DNA from: Flavobacteriales bacterium UBA952
GTDB taxonomy: Bacteria; Bacteroidota; Bacteroidia; Flavobacteriales_D; Crocinitomicaceae
DNA length: 64,000 nt
Direction: 5' to 3'
NCBI GenBank assembly: GCA_905182495.1
Contig: CAJJBU010000003.1
Location: 1 to 64,000 of the forward strand
Part shown: positions 8,233 through 16,825 of the stretch, piece by piece
How positions within the stretch are numbered: the first letter of the stretch is position 1
How the letters are laid out: every line of letters begins with the position of its first letter
Notes under the pieces: generated by a model
Told to the model about the DNA's origin: nothing
The model's input: only the letters and a program-made list of their open reading frames with translations
Database searches by the model: none
Position numbers and translations under genes: made by a program

Positions 8233-9381
8233 ATGAGTTGTAAATCCTGCAGTAGTGGTGGTGGAAAACCAAATGGTTGCCGTACAAATGGAACCTGTAG
8301 CACCAGTGGTTGCAATAAACTAGAGGTTTACGATTGGCTTGCCAATATTGATCTTCCTGGTGGCCAGCAGCCTTATGATATTCTTGAAGTACGCTTCAAA
8401 AATTCAAGAAAAGAATTTTTTCGGAATGCCGAAAAGTTAAACATACAAGTAGGGGATATCGTCGTTGTTAATGCCTCATCAGGTGTTGATGTTGGTCTGG
8501 TTTCAATTGTAGGCGAGTTGGCTAGGATTCAAGTCAGTAAAAAAACAAAAGACTTCAAACCCTTAGAATCCCGGAAAATTGTTCGAATCGCCAATCAAAA
8601 AGATATAGACCTTTGGATTAAAGCACGATCACAGGAAAAAGAGCTGATGTACAAAGCACGGACTCTAGCCATTAATCTTGGTCTTCAAATGAAAATTTCA
8701 GACGTAGAATATCAAGGCGACATGTCTAAGGCGACCTTCTATTATACAGCTGAAGGTCGTGTTGATTTTAGACAGCTTATTAAGGATATGGCCGGTGAAT
8801 TCCGCATGCGCATAGAGATGAAACAAATCGGGTCACGACAGGAATCAGCAAGACTAGGGGGCATTGGCTCATGCGGGCGTGAATTATGTTGCTCCACATG
8901 GCTAACGGATTTCAGAAGCGTCTCTACATCAGCAGCTCGATACCAGCAATTATCCTTAAACCCTCAAAAACTAGCAGGGCAATGTGGGAAATTGAAATGC
9001 TGTCTTAACTTCGAATTGGATGCTTATCTTGAAGGTCTAAAAAACTTCCCAAAAACAGAAACTCGATTAAAAACGCAGAAGGGTGATGCCTATCACGTGA
9101 AGACGGATGTATTTAAGCATACCATGTGGTACGCATATAGAGGAGAAAATGAATTATACCCTCTAAAGCCCGAACGCGTAAAAGAAATAATTGAAGCAAA
9201 CAAAACCGGCGAAAAACCAAGTGATCTTAAAGATTATCAAATTCGTGAAGAAGTGATAGAAGAAGTGGTTGGTTATTCAAATGTGGTTGGTCAGGATAGC
9301 GTTAATCGTTTTGAAAAATCATTCAAAAAAGGGAAAAATAAAAACCAACGCAGAAAAAAGAAACCTACCCAGAGTAAATAA
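8233..9381 (+). CDS. ricT: RicT/YaaT-type PSP1 domain protein
   Basis: The PSP1 C-terminal domain family includes Bacillus RicT (YaaT), part of a Fe-S-containing complex that affects RNA processing and development. The 382-residue protein contains the PSP1 core (EVRFKNSRKEFFRNAEKLNI, then IGSRQESARLGGIGSCGRELCC and GQCGKLKCCLNFE, about residues 195-260), with the cysteine pairs expected to ligate a cluster. The N-terminus adds a second cysteine-rich head (Cys3, Cys6, Cys16, Cys22, Cys27) that I recall from Bacteroidota homologues, and the tail is a basic run of Lys and Arg. Its stop codon directly abuts the gldH ATG. The molecular role in this phylum is not known to me. Confidence 0.88.
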   Translation: MSCKSCSSGGGKPNGCRTNGTCSTSGCNKLEVYDWLANIDLPGGQQPYDILEVRFKNSRKEFFRNAEKLNIQVGDIVVVNASSGVDVGLVSIVGELARIQVSKKTKDFKPLESRKIVRIANQKDIDLWIKARSQEKELMYKARTLAINLGLQMKISDVEYQGDMSKATFYYTAEGRVDFRQLIKDMAGEFRMRIEMKQIGSRQESARLGGIGSCGRELCCSTWLTDFRSVSTSAARYQQLSLNPQKLAGQCGKLKCCLNFELDAYLEGLKNFPKTETRLKTQKGDAYHVKTDVFKHTMWYAYRGENELYPLKPERVKEIIEANKTGEKPSDLKDYQIREEVIEEVVGYSNVVGQDSVNRFEKSFKKGKNKNQRRKKKPTQSK

Positions 9382-9876
9382 ATGAAATCACTGAAAATAT
9401 CTTCATTACTATTGGGCCTTTTGATTCTATCTTCATGCGGTAAAAAGCCATTTTTCATGGATACGATTACATTTGAAGGTCAAAAATGGAAAGAGGAATT
9501 CACTCCGGTTTTCAAGGTTGATTTCGATGGGGACACAAGTGCTTATGATGTCGTTTTCACCTTTCGGACATCTACAAATTACGAGTACAACAATCTATGG
9601 ATTTACCTCTCGACAAAAGGACCAGAATGCGAAGCCCTAGGTAATAAAAATAATTTTTTAGGCAGGAACGCAAAAGAGCTAAAAATCGCAAAAGCAAGTG
9701 GCGATTGGCTCGGGAATAAATCAGGAACATTCGTAGAAAACAAATTGTATTACATACGCAGTAAGTTCTGTAAAGGGACCTATGAATTCAAATTAGAGCA
9801 AGGTGTAACCATGAATGAGCTTAATGAAGTTCATGATGTCACTATTGAGATTAATCCAACCGTTTGGGAGAAATAA
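9382..9876 (+). CDS. gldH: Gliding motility lipoprotein GldH
   Basis: GldH is a lipoprotein required for gliding in Flavobacterium johnsoniae and is found across gliding and related Bacteroidota. The 164-residue protein has a lipoprotein signal (LLGLLILSSCGKK, lipidated Cys19), a Bacteroidota-type start of the mature chain, and the family pattern of NNLWIYLSTKGP, SGDWLGNKSGTFVENKLYY and a late FKLEQGVTMNELNEVHDVTI. It begins one base after the ricT stop, so translation is probably coupled. The neighbours holB and ricT match the arrangement I recall for gldH in other Flavobacteria. The identification rests on motif similarity seen by eye. Confidence 0.8.
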   Translation: MKSLKISSLLLGLLILSSCGKKPFFMDTITFEGQKWKEEFTPVFKVDFDGDTSAYDVVFTFRTSTNYEYNNLWIYLSTKGPECEALGNKNNFLGRNAKELKIAKASGDWLGNKSGTFVENKLYYIRSKFCKGTYEFKLEQGVTMNELNEVHDVTIEINPTVWEK

Positions 9877-10352
9877 GATTTAGATTATTGACGAATACGG
9901 AGCTTGAATCGCTCTCCGAAGAATTTATTCAATTTCTGGTTGTTCAAGGAATTGATGATCAAATGTGGCGTGACATCAATACAAAAACCCCGGAAAAAGC
10001 GAATGACCTTGTGTCTGTTTTTAGTGACACGGTCTTAAAAAAAGTGTATTCCAAGGTAAAGTTCATGAGCTTTGTTTCTGAGCAAGTATTCTCAATCTTT
10101 AAAATCGAAGCGCATACGATGCATGTCGTTGTTATCAAAAACCTTTCTATAGACCTAGGGTTTAAAGATATAGAAGATGTTATAACCCGCTTAAAAAAAG
10201 ACTTGAACGACTGCGAGGCATTCACTGCCACCAGGGAATTAGGCTCAGGTATTTTAGATGAAATTCACTCTTTAACAGAAAAAGGGTGCCTGATTGCCGA
10301 GCAAGATTTATGGAAACAGTTTGAACATTATCAGAAAAAAACCTCCAATTAA
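9864..10352 (+). CDS. DUF6495-like conserved Bacteroidota protein
   Basis: A soluble protein of about 150-162 residues containing LLTNTELESLSEEFIQFLVVQGI and EKANDLVSVFSDTVLKKVYSKVKFM, a pattern I recall from small Bacteroidota proteins assigned to DUF6495. The function is unknown. The start is unclear: no ATG lies near the family N-terminus. The longest reading uses TTG at 9864, inside gldH. The family consensus (M, K, Y, R, R, L, T) aligns with codons from the ATA at 9873, which overlaps the gldH stop as ATAA. A second TTG lies at 9888. The gene is translationally coupled to gldH whichever start is used. The tail is rich in Lys, Gln and Glu. Confidence 0.7.
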   Translation: MGEIRFRLLTNTELESLSEEFIQFLVVQGIDDQMWRDINTKTPEKANDLVSVFSDTVLKKVYSKVKFMSFVSEQVFSIFKIEAHTMHVVVIKNLSIDLGFKDIEDVITRLKKDLNDCEAFTATRELGSGILDEIHSLTEKGCLIAEQDLWKQFEHYQKKTSN

Positions 10353-10416
10353 GCATCTTTTTAGGAGAATTTTCGTTTTTAAAGTATATTTATAGACCAT
10401 TTGAAAAATTAGATTA

Positions 10417-11049
10417 ATGAAAACTCTTTATATTTTTAGCCTTATCACGGCAATAACCTTGCTTCTACCTTCATGTATAGAGCACGAAGTAATTCCAGCC
10501 CCCGTAAATACCGTGGATTTAAACGCTGCTTTTATTGGCTTTGTGAATGGAACTCAAGTGGAGTTCACACAGAATGTATTGGGTTATGGTGCTGAATCTT
10601 TAAACGCAGAGGACATTAACCCAGCCCCGACACCTTCACACATGACCTACGGAACAAAAATAAAGTCTATATACCAAAATCAGGCGATTCGACTTAAATT
10701 TGGTACTTTAGATTGGGATGTATCACAGAACTCTTATCCAACAGTAAGCATGTTTAATGATTGGTTAAATACATGGGCAAACACACCGGTTTCTTTCTCA
10801 GATCAAGGACTTAGTGGTATGGAAATTGAGTATATCGATATCAATGGTGTTTCTTGGTTTTCAAGACAATCGGACCCAGGACAAGACGGTACTTTTATAA
10901 TATTAGGGCAAGAGTCCGACAATACTGGGGATTACTCCTTGTTTGAATGTAGATTCAATTGTTTGGTTTGGAGGATCAACCCTCAAACCAATCTTGATGA
11001 GTCTTTAAATATTCAAAATGGGAAAATCACTTCTTGGTTCAGGAAATAG
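10417..11049 (+). CDS. Putative lipoprotein of unknown function
   Basis: A 210-residue product with a lipoprotein signal peptide: hydrophobic LITAITLLLP followed by SC at residue 20, then a charged IEHEVIP linker. The mature part has many Asn, Asp and aromatic residues and reads like a beta-rich secreted domain (VDLNAAFIGFVNGTQVEFTQ, then DQGLSGMEIEYID). No family is recognised. The predicted location is the periplasmic face of the membrane or the outer membrane. TATATTTA, one base off the -7 consensus, lies about 25 bases upstream, so it may have its own promoter. The next gene starts 18 bases downstream. Confidence 0.65.
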   Translation: MKTLYIFSLITAITLLLPSCIEHEVIPAPVNTVDLNAAFIGFVNGTQVEFTQNVLGYGAESLNAEDINPAPTPSHMTYGTKIKSIYQNQAIRLKFGTLDWDVSQNSYPTVSMFNDWLNTWANTPVSFSDQGLSGMEIEYIDINGVSWFSRQSDPGQDGTFIILGQESDNTGDYSLFECRFNCLVWRINPQTNLDESLNIQNGKITSWFRK

Positions 11050-11067
11050 AAAACACATATTGGTTTC

Positions 11068-11763
11068 ATGAGTGACATACTCAAAATAGCAATTATCGGT
11101 GACTACAATTTCACGTATAATTCTCACCATGCGACAAACTTATCCCTTGACCACTCCGCAAATTTTTTAGATTTAGAGCTTAATTATTATTGGATTAAAA
11201 TCAGTGATGCTTTAAAACACAAAGCTGGCTATTTTGATCAATATGATGGGATTTGGATTGCACCAGGGCCCATTGGAAATCCATTTTTCTTGAATGGAAT
11301 TTTTAAAAAATTAATGGAGCGGAAAATCCCAGTATTAATTACAGGCGAGGGGTTTAAACTCTTTTTAGAATACTTAATTACGTTCCATCAGCTTACGTCA
11401 TACCGGGAAAAACTTATTTCTGAAAATCTAATTGCCGGAAGTAGTTTTGAACGTCTAACTGTCCAGCCCCAAAGCAAAGCCTTTCAAAAGCTTTATGAGA
11501 ATTTTTCTACGGTCGAGCTAAGCTCTTCCAGATATAGTGTTTATCCTCAGCTTATAGACCAACTTAAAGCAAAGCATATTGATATTGAAGCTCTTAATCA
11601 ATTTGATGATCCAGAAATCATAAGTCTAAAAAATCATCTTTTTTTCATAAGCTGTGCATTTTGCCCTCAAATCTCATCAACACGAGATATCCCCCATCCC
11701 ATAATCTATACTTTCGTGAAAATGTCGGTAGAGAAAAAATCAAATTTGAATAAGCTCATTTGA
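11068..11763 (+). CDS. CTP-synthase-like class I amidotransferase domain protein, catalytically degenerate
   Basis: The 231 residues resemble the stand-alone glutaminase-like relatives of CTP synthase (IAIIGDYNFTYNSHHATN at the start, YDGIWIAPGPIGNPFFLNGI, then IPVLITGEGFKLFLEY and a late HLFFISCAFCPQISS). In active members the middle motif reads GTCGGFQ with the nucleophilic cysteine; here it reads ITGEGFK, so the Cys is replaced. The final FQPE glutamate of the His-Glu pair is replaced by Gln in FCPQISS. I therefore expect no glutaminase activity. It may bind a nucleotide-like or amide ligand, or act as a scaffold. The gene overlaps the convergent helicase gene by 24 bases. Confidence 0.7.
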   Translation: MSDILKIAIIGDYNFTYNSHHATNLSLDHSANFLDLELNYYWIKISDALKHKAGYFDQYDGIWIAPGPIGNPFFLNGIFKKLMERKIPVLITGEGFKLFLEYLITFHQLTSYREKLISENLIAGSSFERLTVQPQSKAFQKLYENFSTVELSSSRYSVYPQLIDQLKAKHIDIEALNQFDDPEIISLKNHLFFISCAFCPQISSTRDIPHPIIYTFVKMSVEKKSNLNKLI

Positions 11764-14700
11764 TTGCGTATAATACAACATAGGGATTACTTTTTTACCA
11801 AAAATCTCTTCCAAATTACGTTTGTAATTCCATACCTGTTCTTGATGTTTTTTAGAGCTCACGCCTGTCTTGAAATCTAGAACGATAATATCTGAGTTCC
11901 GGACCAGAACTTTATCTGGCCTCAGTATTTTTCCAGTTGGTACCAAGATCGCATGTTCATTTAGCACTTTTTGCACACCAACCAAAAGATCTTTTTCTTC
12001 AGCAACTGTAAAATACATTTCAGCTGCAGCTTTAATATCCCCGCGCATTGACACATCTATTTGTCCAGAAACTATAAATATATCAAGTGCCTTATCAAGT
12101 TCATTCGCTGCTTCAATGACACCCATCAATAAATGAAAATAAATACCAAACAAACGTTCCTCCTGAGAATCAAAACTTTCCTTAAGGACTTCTTTGTATG
12201 CGATCTGCAATTTAGAATCATCTGTAACGACTTCTACAGGCACATAAAACGAGCTATCGTCGATAGAAATTGATTGATTTGCATCAAATTTTGAACGCTG
12301 TTCGCCAGACTGATAATTTAGTTGTCCATCCGTCGGGGCTAATGAAAACGTTTGGGCGATATTGTCATGAAACAATTTGCCTAAATTACTTTCTCTATTA
12401 AATCGATTAAAAATATAAAGTCGACGCTCTGGCCTTGTTAAACCAACATAAAGAAGATTTAATTTATCTAAAAGAATGAGGCTTTCTTCTTCAAGTGCTT
12501 TGTTGTGAATTTCATCTAAAACATTATTTTTAGACAGAGAAGTATAAAGAACTTTCCCATCGGCTTCGACAAAAAACTTAGCCTCCCCATGAATAGATAA
12601 ACTAAAATCTATCTTCGGAATAATGACAATTGGAAATTCTAACCCTTTAGACTTGTGGATGGTCATGATCTGGACCGACTCTTTACTTTCAGGCATTTTC
12701 AAAGCAAATTTCGCTTTATTTTCGTCAAAATATTCTAGAAATTTCGATAAATCGGATTGCCTATTGCTTTGAAATTGAAACACTAAGTCAGAAAATTGAT
12801 GCAAATATGGATTAGACGTTTCCTTCCACCCCATTAATCGTATAAACTGCTGGGCCAGCTGCACAAGATTCTCGAAGGGCTTAAAAAAGGATTGAGGACT
12901 CCCAAAATATGTATTTAGAAATCGATCATCATCGAAAACCTTCATCGATTTTCCTTTACTCGTTTTAATTTCTACAATAAAATCAAAATAAGGGTCATTC
13001 AAAGATTCGTTCATTCTAAAATACAACTCCGCAAATTGCCGCTTCATTAAATCTAAACTAGGGCGCATTCTCCATTTTAGATAGGCAATTAATAACCGAA
13101 CCTCCATGTTTCTTGAAATCAAAAGTGACTCCTGAGAGAAAACTGAAATCCCCCTTTTAGTCAGCTTATTTGCAATCTGAACACCTAGGTCATTTTTATC
13201 AGTCAGAATACAAATGTCACCAAGGTCAAAGTTATCACTCACTGATTGGAGAATAATCGATTCGATTTCATCAATCATTTCTTCTGTATCCGGTTTTTTC
13301 TTTTCCGACAATATCTGAACAAATCCTTTTTTTGACGATGCTGGAGTTTGACTCACGGAGTCATAAAACTTTTCAAATTTAGGCGAAAGAGAGCTGCTAA
13401 ATTGCTGGAAAAAATCATTGTTAAAATTCACGATTTCCGGAGCCGAACGGTAATTCATTCCAAGTGGTTTCTTGATCCCCATTTTCTCGAAATAAGCGGA
13501 TGTTTCTTCAATTTTTGGATCTCTTTCTGGATTATAAATCGAGGGAAGTGCCACAAATTGCTCAGCAAGTCCATTATTAAATCTATAGATAGACTGTTTA
13601 GGGTCTCCCACGATTAAATTTTGTTTTCCATAAGACAATGATTCTCTCAAAAGAGGCAGTAGATTTAACCATTGCAATCTAGAAGTGTCCTGAAATTCAT
13701 CTAAAAGAAAATGTTCGTAACGTGTTCCAAATCTTTCATAAATATATGGGGCCTCTTCCTTTTGCACCAATGTTCCGATCAACTCATTAAACTCAGATAT
13801 ACGAATGACTTTTGTTTTAATGCGCAATTCTTTCAATGCCTCTGAAACATACTTCAAGAGGGCCATATTGAAAAAATTAGACTTGTATTTGCTTAATAAC
13901 ATATTGCGCTGTGCTTTTTGCGCATAGAAATCATTTAATTCCAACAACTTATATTTTAATTCTTGGGTAAAAGCCTTACTATCTCCTGGTTCTGCACAAT
14001 ACTTTAAAAATGTTTTTGTAAGCAATGAATCGCCTCTATTAAAAGAAGGAAAGCGCTGATAATTGATGATTTTATTTAAGGACTTTAGCGTATTGGTTTT
14101 GCCCGGCAGATCATCAGAATTAATAGCCAGGCTATCAAAATAATTTTTTAAACCTTGATTTATTAATACAAATTCTTCGTCGATTGTAGTCAGCTCTTTA
14201 GAGATTAAACCATACTCCTTTTCATCGAAGGAAAACGACTGTAATAAATCAATAAAAGATCTATTCTTCTCATTATTCAGTGAGGATGCGAAGGACAAAA
14301 GATGTCTCTTAAAATTCCATTGACCCCCATCCTGAAAGTTAGATTTAGCATAGTTTTTCACAAGTTTTGTTAGCTCAACATTATCGGACGCACCTACATT
14401 ACTTAACAACAATTCTAGTACCTCATCTAATACTTCTTTCTCATTTAAAGAAATCTCAAAATCAGAAGGTAAATTCAAATCATTTGAAAAAGATTTAATT
14501 AGTCTTAAATTAAATTTATCAATGGTGGACACATTAAAATTTTCGTATCCGTGTAAAATTGCTTTTATCGATTCTGCTGCTCTTTTCGTGATTTGAGATT
14601 TATCCAACTTGAGGATTCCTTGAAGTTCACTAATAATTGAGGCCGTTTTGGAGTCTACGCCGCTTGATTTATATTTTGAAATATTAAACAAGGCGTCAAT

Positions 14701-14892
14701 AATCCGTGTTTTCATCTCCAGAGAAGCCTTGTTTGTGAAAGTAATAGCAACTATTCCTTTATACTTTTGAGGGGATTGAGGCGCTAGTAGAATTGACAAG
14801 TACTCTAAAACAAGCTGATAGGTTTTTCCGCTTCCTGCAGAAGCATTCAGGACACAAAGAGGGTGGACTTTTCTATCAATTGTAGATAACAT
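11740..14892 (-). CDS. UvrD-type helicase with C-terminal nuclease (AddA/RecB-like)
   Basis: This is the large helicase-nuclease that in Bacteroidota is expected to act with an AddB-like partner in double-strand break processing. Superfamily 1 motifs appear in order: NASAGSGKTYQL (Walker A), ITFTNKASLEMK, DEFQDTSRLQW (motif II), GDPKQSIYRF (motif III), MNYRSAPEIV (motif IV), MTIHKSKGLEFPIVIIP (motif V) and LLYVGLTRPERRLYIF (motif VI). The PD-(D/E)XK nuclease motif IIVLDFKTG is near the C-terminus. I place the start at 14892 (1050 residues, MLSTIDRK just before the Walker A); the 48 in-frame codons upstream overlap the leader of the divergent MbnP gene and look unrelated to the family. The AddB partner is not in the window. 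Confidence 0.93.
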   Translation of the reverse strand: MLSTIDRKVHPLCVLNASAGSGKTYQLVLEYLSILLAPQSPQKYKGIVAITFTNKASLEMKTRIIDALFNISKYKSSGVDSKTASIISELQGILKLDKSQITKRAAESIKAILHGYENFNVSTIDKFNLRLIKSFSNDLNLPSDFEISLNEKEVLDEVLELLLSNVGASDNVELTKLVKNYAKSNFQDGGQWNFKRHLLSFASSLNNEKNRSFIDLLQSFSFDEKEYGLISKELTTIDEEFVLINQGLKNYFDSLAINSDDLPGKTNTLKSLNKIINYQRFPSFNRGDSLLTKTFLKYCAEPGDSKAFTQELKYKLLELNDFYAQKAQRNMLLSKYKSNFFNMALLKYVSEALKELRIKTKVIRISEFNELIGTLVQKEEAPYIYERFGTRYEHFLLDEFQDTSRLQWLNLLPLLRESLSYGKQNLIVGDPKQSIYRFNNGLAEQFVALPSIYNPERDPKIEETSAYFEKMGIKKPLGMNYRSAPEIVNFNNDFFQQFSSSLSPKFEKFYDSVSQTPASSKKGFVQILSEKKKPDTEEMIDEIESIILQSVSDNFDLGDICILTDKNDLGVQIANKLTKRGISVFSQESLLISRNMEVRLLIAYLKWRMRPSLDLMKRQFAELYFRMNESLNDPYFDFIVEIKTSKGKSMKVFDDDRFLNTYFGSPQSFFKPFENLVQLAQQFIRLMGWKETSNPYLHQFSDLVFQFQSNRQSDLSKFLEYFDENKAKFALKMPESKESVQIMTIHKSKGLEFPIVIIPKIDFSLSIHGEAKFFVEADGKVLYTSLSKNNVLDEIHNKALEEESLILLDKLNLLYVGLTRPERRLYIFNRFNRESNLGKLFHDNIAQTFSLAPTDGQLNYQSGEQRSKFDANQSISIDDSSFYVPVEVVTDDSKLQIAYKEVLKESFDSQEERLFGIYFHLLMGVIEAANELDKALDIFIVSGQIDVSMRGDIKAAAEMYFTVAEEKDLLVGVQKVLNEHAILVPTGKILRPDKVLVRNSDIIVLDFKTGVSSKKHQEQVWNYKRNLEEIFGKKVIPMLYYTQSNELIQI

Positions 14893-14959
14893 AACTATAG
14901 GAGATTTCTGAGGCTTAAAAATAGGAAAATACAATAATTTTAGCTTAATTTTGATAAGT

Positions 14960-15745
14960 ATGTATCGGATTCTTTTTTTATTTATTTGTTTTAGTATATG
15001 CGCTTCTTCATGTAAAAAGAAAGGGTGTACAGACACAGCAGCGGAAAACTATAACACAAATGCAACGGACGATAACGGAAGTTGTAGCTATACACAAGTA
15101 TTAAAGATAAATATCAATCCCCTTTATGGGAGTGACAAACTTTTTTTAGATTCAATTTATACCAGTCAGGAAGGTTATCAGGTAAAATTTTCACAACTCA
15201 GTTTTTATCTTACCTCATTAAACAATGATCAGGACACACTTAAAACTGCAGCACTATATGATTACCGAATCAAGGGTGTTGAGCTTCTAGAAACTACAGG
15301 TGATTATACTAAGTTCTCTAATTTAAACGGAATAATTGGGCTTGATTCAATTAGCAACCATAGCGATCCATCGGGGTTTGACAACTCAAGTGATTTAAAC
15401 ATAAGTAATGCGGGACTGATGCATTGGAGTTGGAATACAGGATACATATTCCTCAATATAGAAGGGAAAGTGGACACATTGGGCACCGGGGTATTTGACC
15501 ATAATTTCAGCTTTCATATTGGGACAGACGCTTTTAGAGGCAATTTCAATTTCTCAAATTTAAATTGGACTTTATCCCATGAAAACGAGCATTCTCTAAA
15601 CTGGTCACTGGATCTTTTTGAATTTTTAAATGGTGATTCAAACCCAATCGATTTAAAAGATGAGTTTATTACGCATACCTCGAGTAACCAATTAGTACTT
15701 GCTGGAAAAGTAGCCGTGAATTTCAAGAATGCACTCATTCCCTAA
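14960..15745 (+). CDS. mbnP: MbnP family lipoprotein
   Basis: MbnP-like proteins are secreted beta-rich proteins that are oxidised by a partner di-haem enzyme (MbnH); in methanotrophs the pair belongs to copper homeostasis. The 261-residue protein has a lipoprotein signal (MYRILFLFICFSICASSC), then a short two-cysteine module (GCTDTAAENYNTNATDDNGSC) common in secreted Bacteroidota proteins, then the MbnP domain with LFLDSIYTSQEGYQVKFSQL, FYLTSL and MHWSWNTGYIFLNIEGK. The start is the ATG at 14960 because the upstream TTG at 14951 adds nothing to the signal. It is followed after one base by the di-haem peroxidase gene, the usual MbnP-MbnH pairing, which makes the assignment firm. Confidence 0.85.
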   Translation: MYRILFLFICFSICASSCKKKGCTDTAAENYNTNATDDNGSCSYTQVLKININPLYGSDKLFLDSIYTSQEGYQVKFSQLSFYLTSLNNDQDTLKTAALYDYRIKGVELLETTGDYTKFSNLNGIIGLDSISNHSDPSGFDNSSDLNISNAGLMHWSWNTGYIFLNIEGKVDTLGTGVFDHNFSFHIGTDAFRGNFNFSNLNWTLSHENEHSLNWSLDLFEFLNGDSNPIDLKDEFITHTSSNQLVLAGKVAVNFKNALIP

Positions 15746-15746
15746 C

Positions 15747-16823
15747 ATGAAAGCAGTTTTATTTTTTTTATTGGGTTCCTTTATTTTTTTTTCTTGTAGA
15801 AAAGAACAAGTGGAATATATCACTACCCCTTACAACCTTGCGATTCCATCACATTTCTCTCAAATGAATATACCATTGGATAACCCGATGACTAAAGAAG
15901 GGGTAGAATTAGGCAGGTATCTTTTTTACGACACGAAATTAAGTGGCGACAACACCATGAGCTGTGCGAGCTGTCACCAACTTAATAGTGCCTTCGCTGA
16001 TAATGTAGCGAAGCCTTTTGGGATTGACGGCATTGCCGGAACGAGGAACACAATGCCCCTATTTAATCTCGGGTGGGATGATTTCTTCACCTGGGATGGG
16101 AGAAAATCGAGTCTAGAAGAACAAATTTTAGAACCTGTTCCAAACCCGATTGAAATGCATATTGAATGGAAAGATGCTGTCGAAAAGCTACAGCTAGATG
16201 TCTATTACCGAAATGAATTCTTTAAAGCTTTTGGAGAGGAAGGGATTGACTCAAGCAAAGTAGCAAAAGCTATTGCTCAATTTATAAGAACCATAATCTC
16301 CTCATCTTCAACATTTGATGTGATGTATAAATTTGAAAACGGATTAAGTTTATCTAATCTAGAAAACCAAACATTGCAAAATATAGAACCCGAAACTTGG
16401 GCCGGATATGACCTATTTAAGAGTTTAAACGGGGCAGATTGCTTTCATTGCCACAATGGTCCATTAATGCGTGTGAAAAAATTTAGTAACAATGGCTTGG
16501 ACCTTTCCTTTGCGGACAGCGGCCGAGCGCTTGCTTCTATGAACCCCGAAGATATAGGCAAGTTTAAGGTTCCCTCCCTGCGAAATCTATCCGCGACAGG
16601 CCCATACATGCACGATGGTCGATTCAATACTTTAGACGAGGTTATAGAGCACTATTCAAGCGGTGTTCAGCAGAGTTCAACTATAGACCCATTAATCGAA
16701 TACGCGAATCAAGGCGGAGTGCAGTTAGACACTGAAGAAAAGCAATGGCTAAAGAAATTCTTACTTTCTTTGAACGATACCATTTTCATTAATAATCCTA
16801 ATTTTGAGGATCCATTCAACTAA
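15747..16823 (+). CDS. mbnH: MbnH-like di-haem cytochrome c peroxidase family lipoprotein
   Basis: This belongs to the MauG/cytochrome c peroxidase superfamily. The 358-residue protein has a lipoprotein signal (LLGSFIFFSC) and two CxxCH haem sites, CASCHQ near residue 75 and CFHCHNG near residue 235, spaced as in the family. It also shows AFADNVAKPFGIDGIAGTRNTM and the late VPSLRNLSATGPYMHDGRF. I start it at 15747, one base after the mbnP stop; the longer ATG at 15729 lies within mbnP. The tight pairing with an MbnP gene suggests it oxidises a tryptophan of that partner, as reported for MbnH, rather than working as a plain peroxidase. It is the second gene of a four-gene unit. Confidence 0.87.
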   Translation: MKAVLFFLLGSFIFFSCRKEQVEYITTPYNLAIPSHFSQMNIPLDNPMTKEGVELGRYLFYDTKLSGDNTMSCASCHQLNSAFADNVAKPFGIDGIAGTRNTMPLFNLGWDDFFTWDGRKSSLEEQILEPVPNPIEMHIEWKDAVEKLQLDVYYRNEFFKAFGEEGIDSSKVAKAIAQFIRTIISSSSTFDVMYKFENGLSLSNLENQTLQNIEPETWAGYDLFKSLNGADCFHCHNGPLMRVKKFSNNGLDLSFADSGRALASMNPEDIGKFKVPSLRNLSATGPYMHDGRFNTLDEVIEHYSSGVQQSSTIDPLIEYANQGGVQLDTEEKQWLKKFLLSLNDTIFINNPNFEDPFN

Positions 16824-16825
16824 TC

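Noticed and set aside
14893-15036. 48 extra codons upstream of the helicase-nuclease start
   Set aside because: The family N-terminus begins just before the Walker A motif, and the extension overlaps the start of the divergent MbnP gene.
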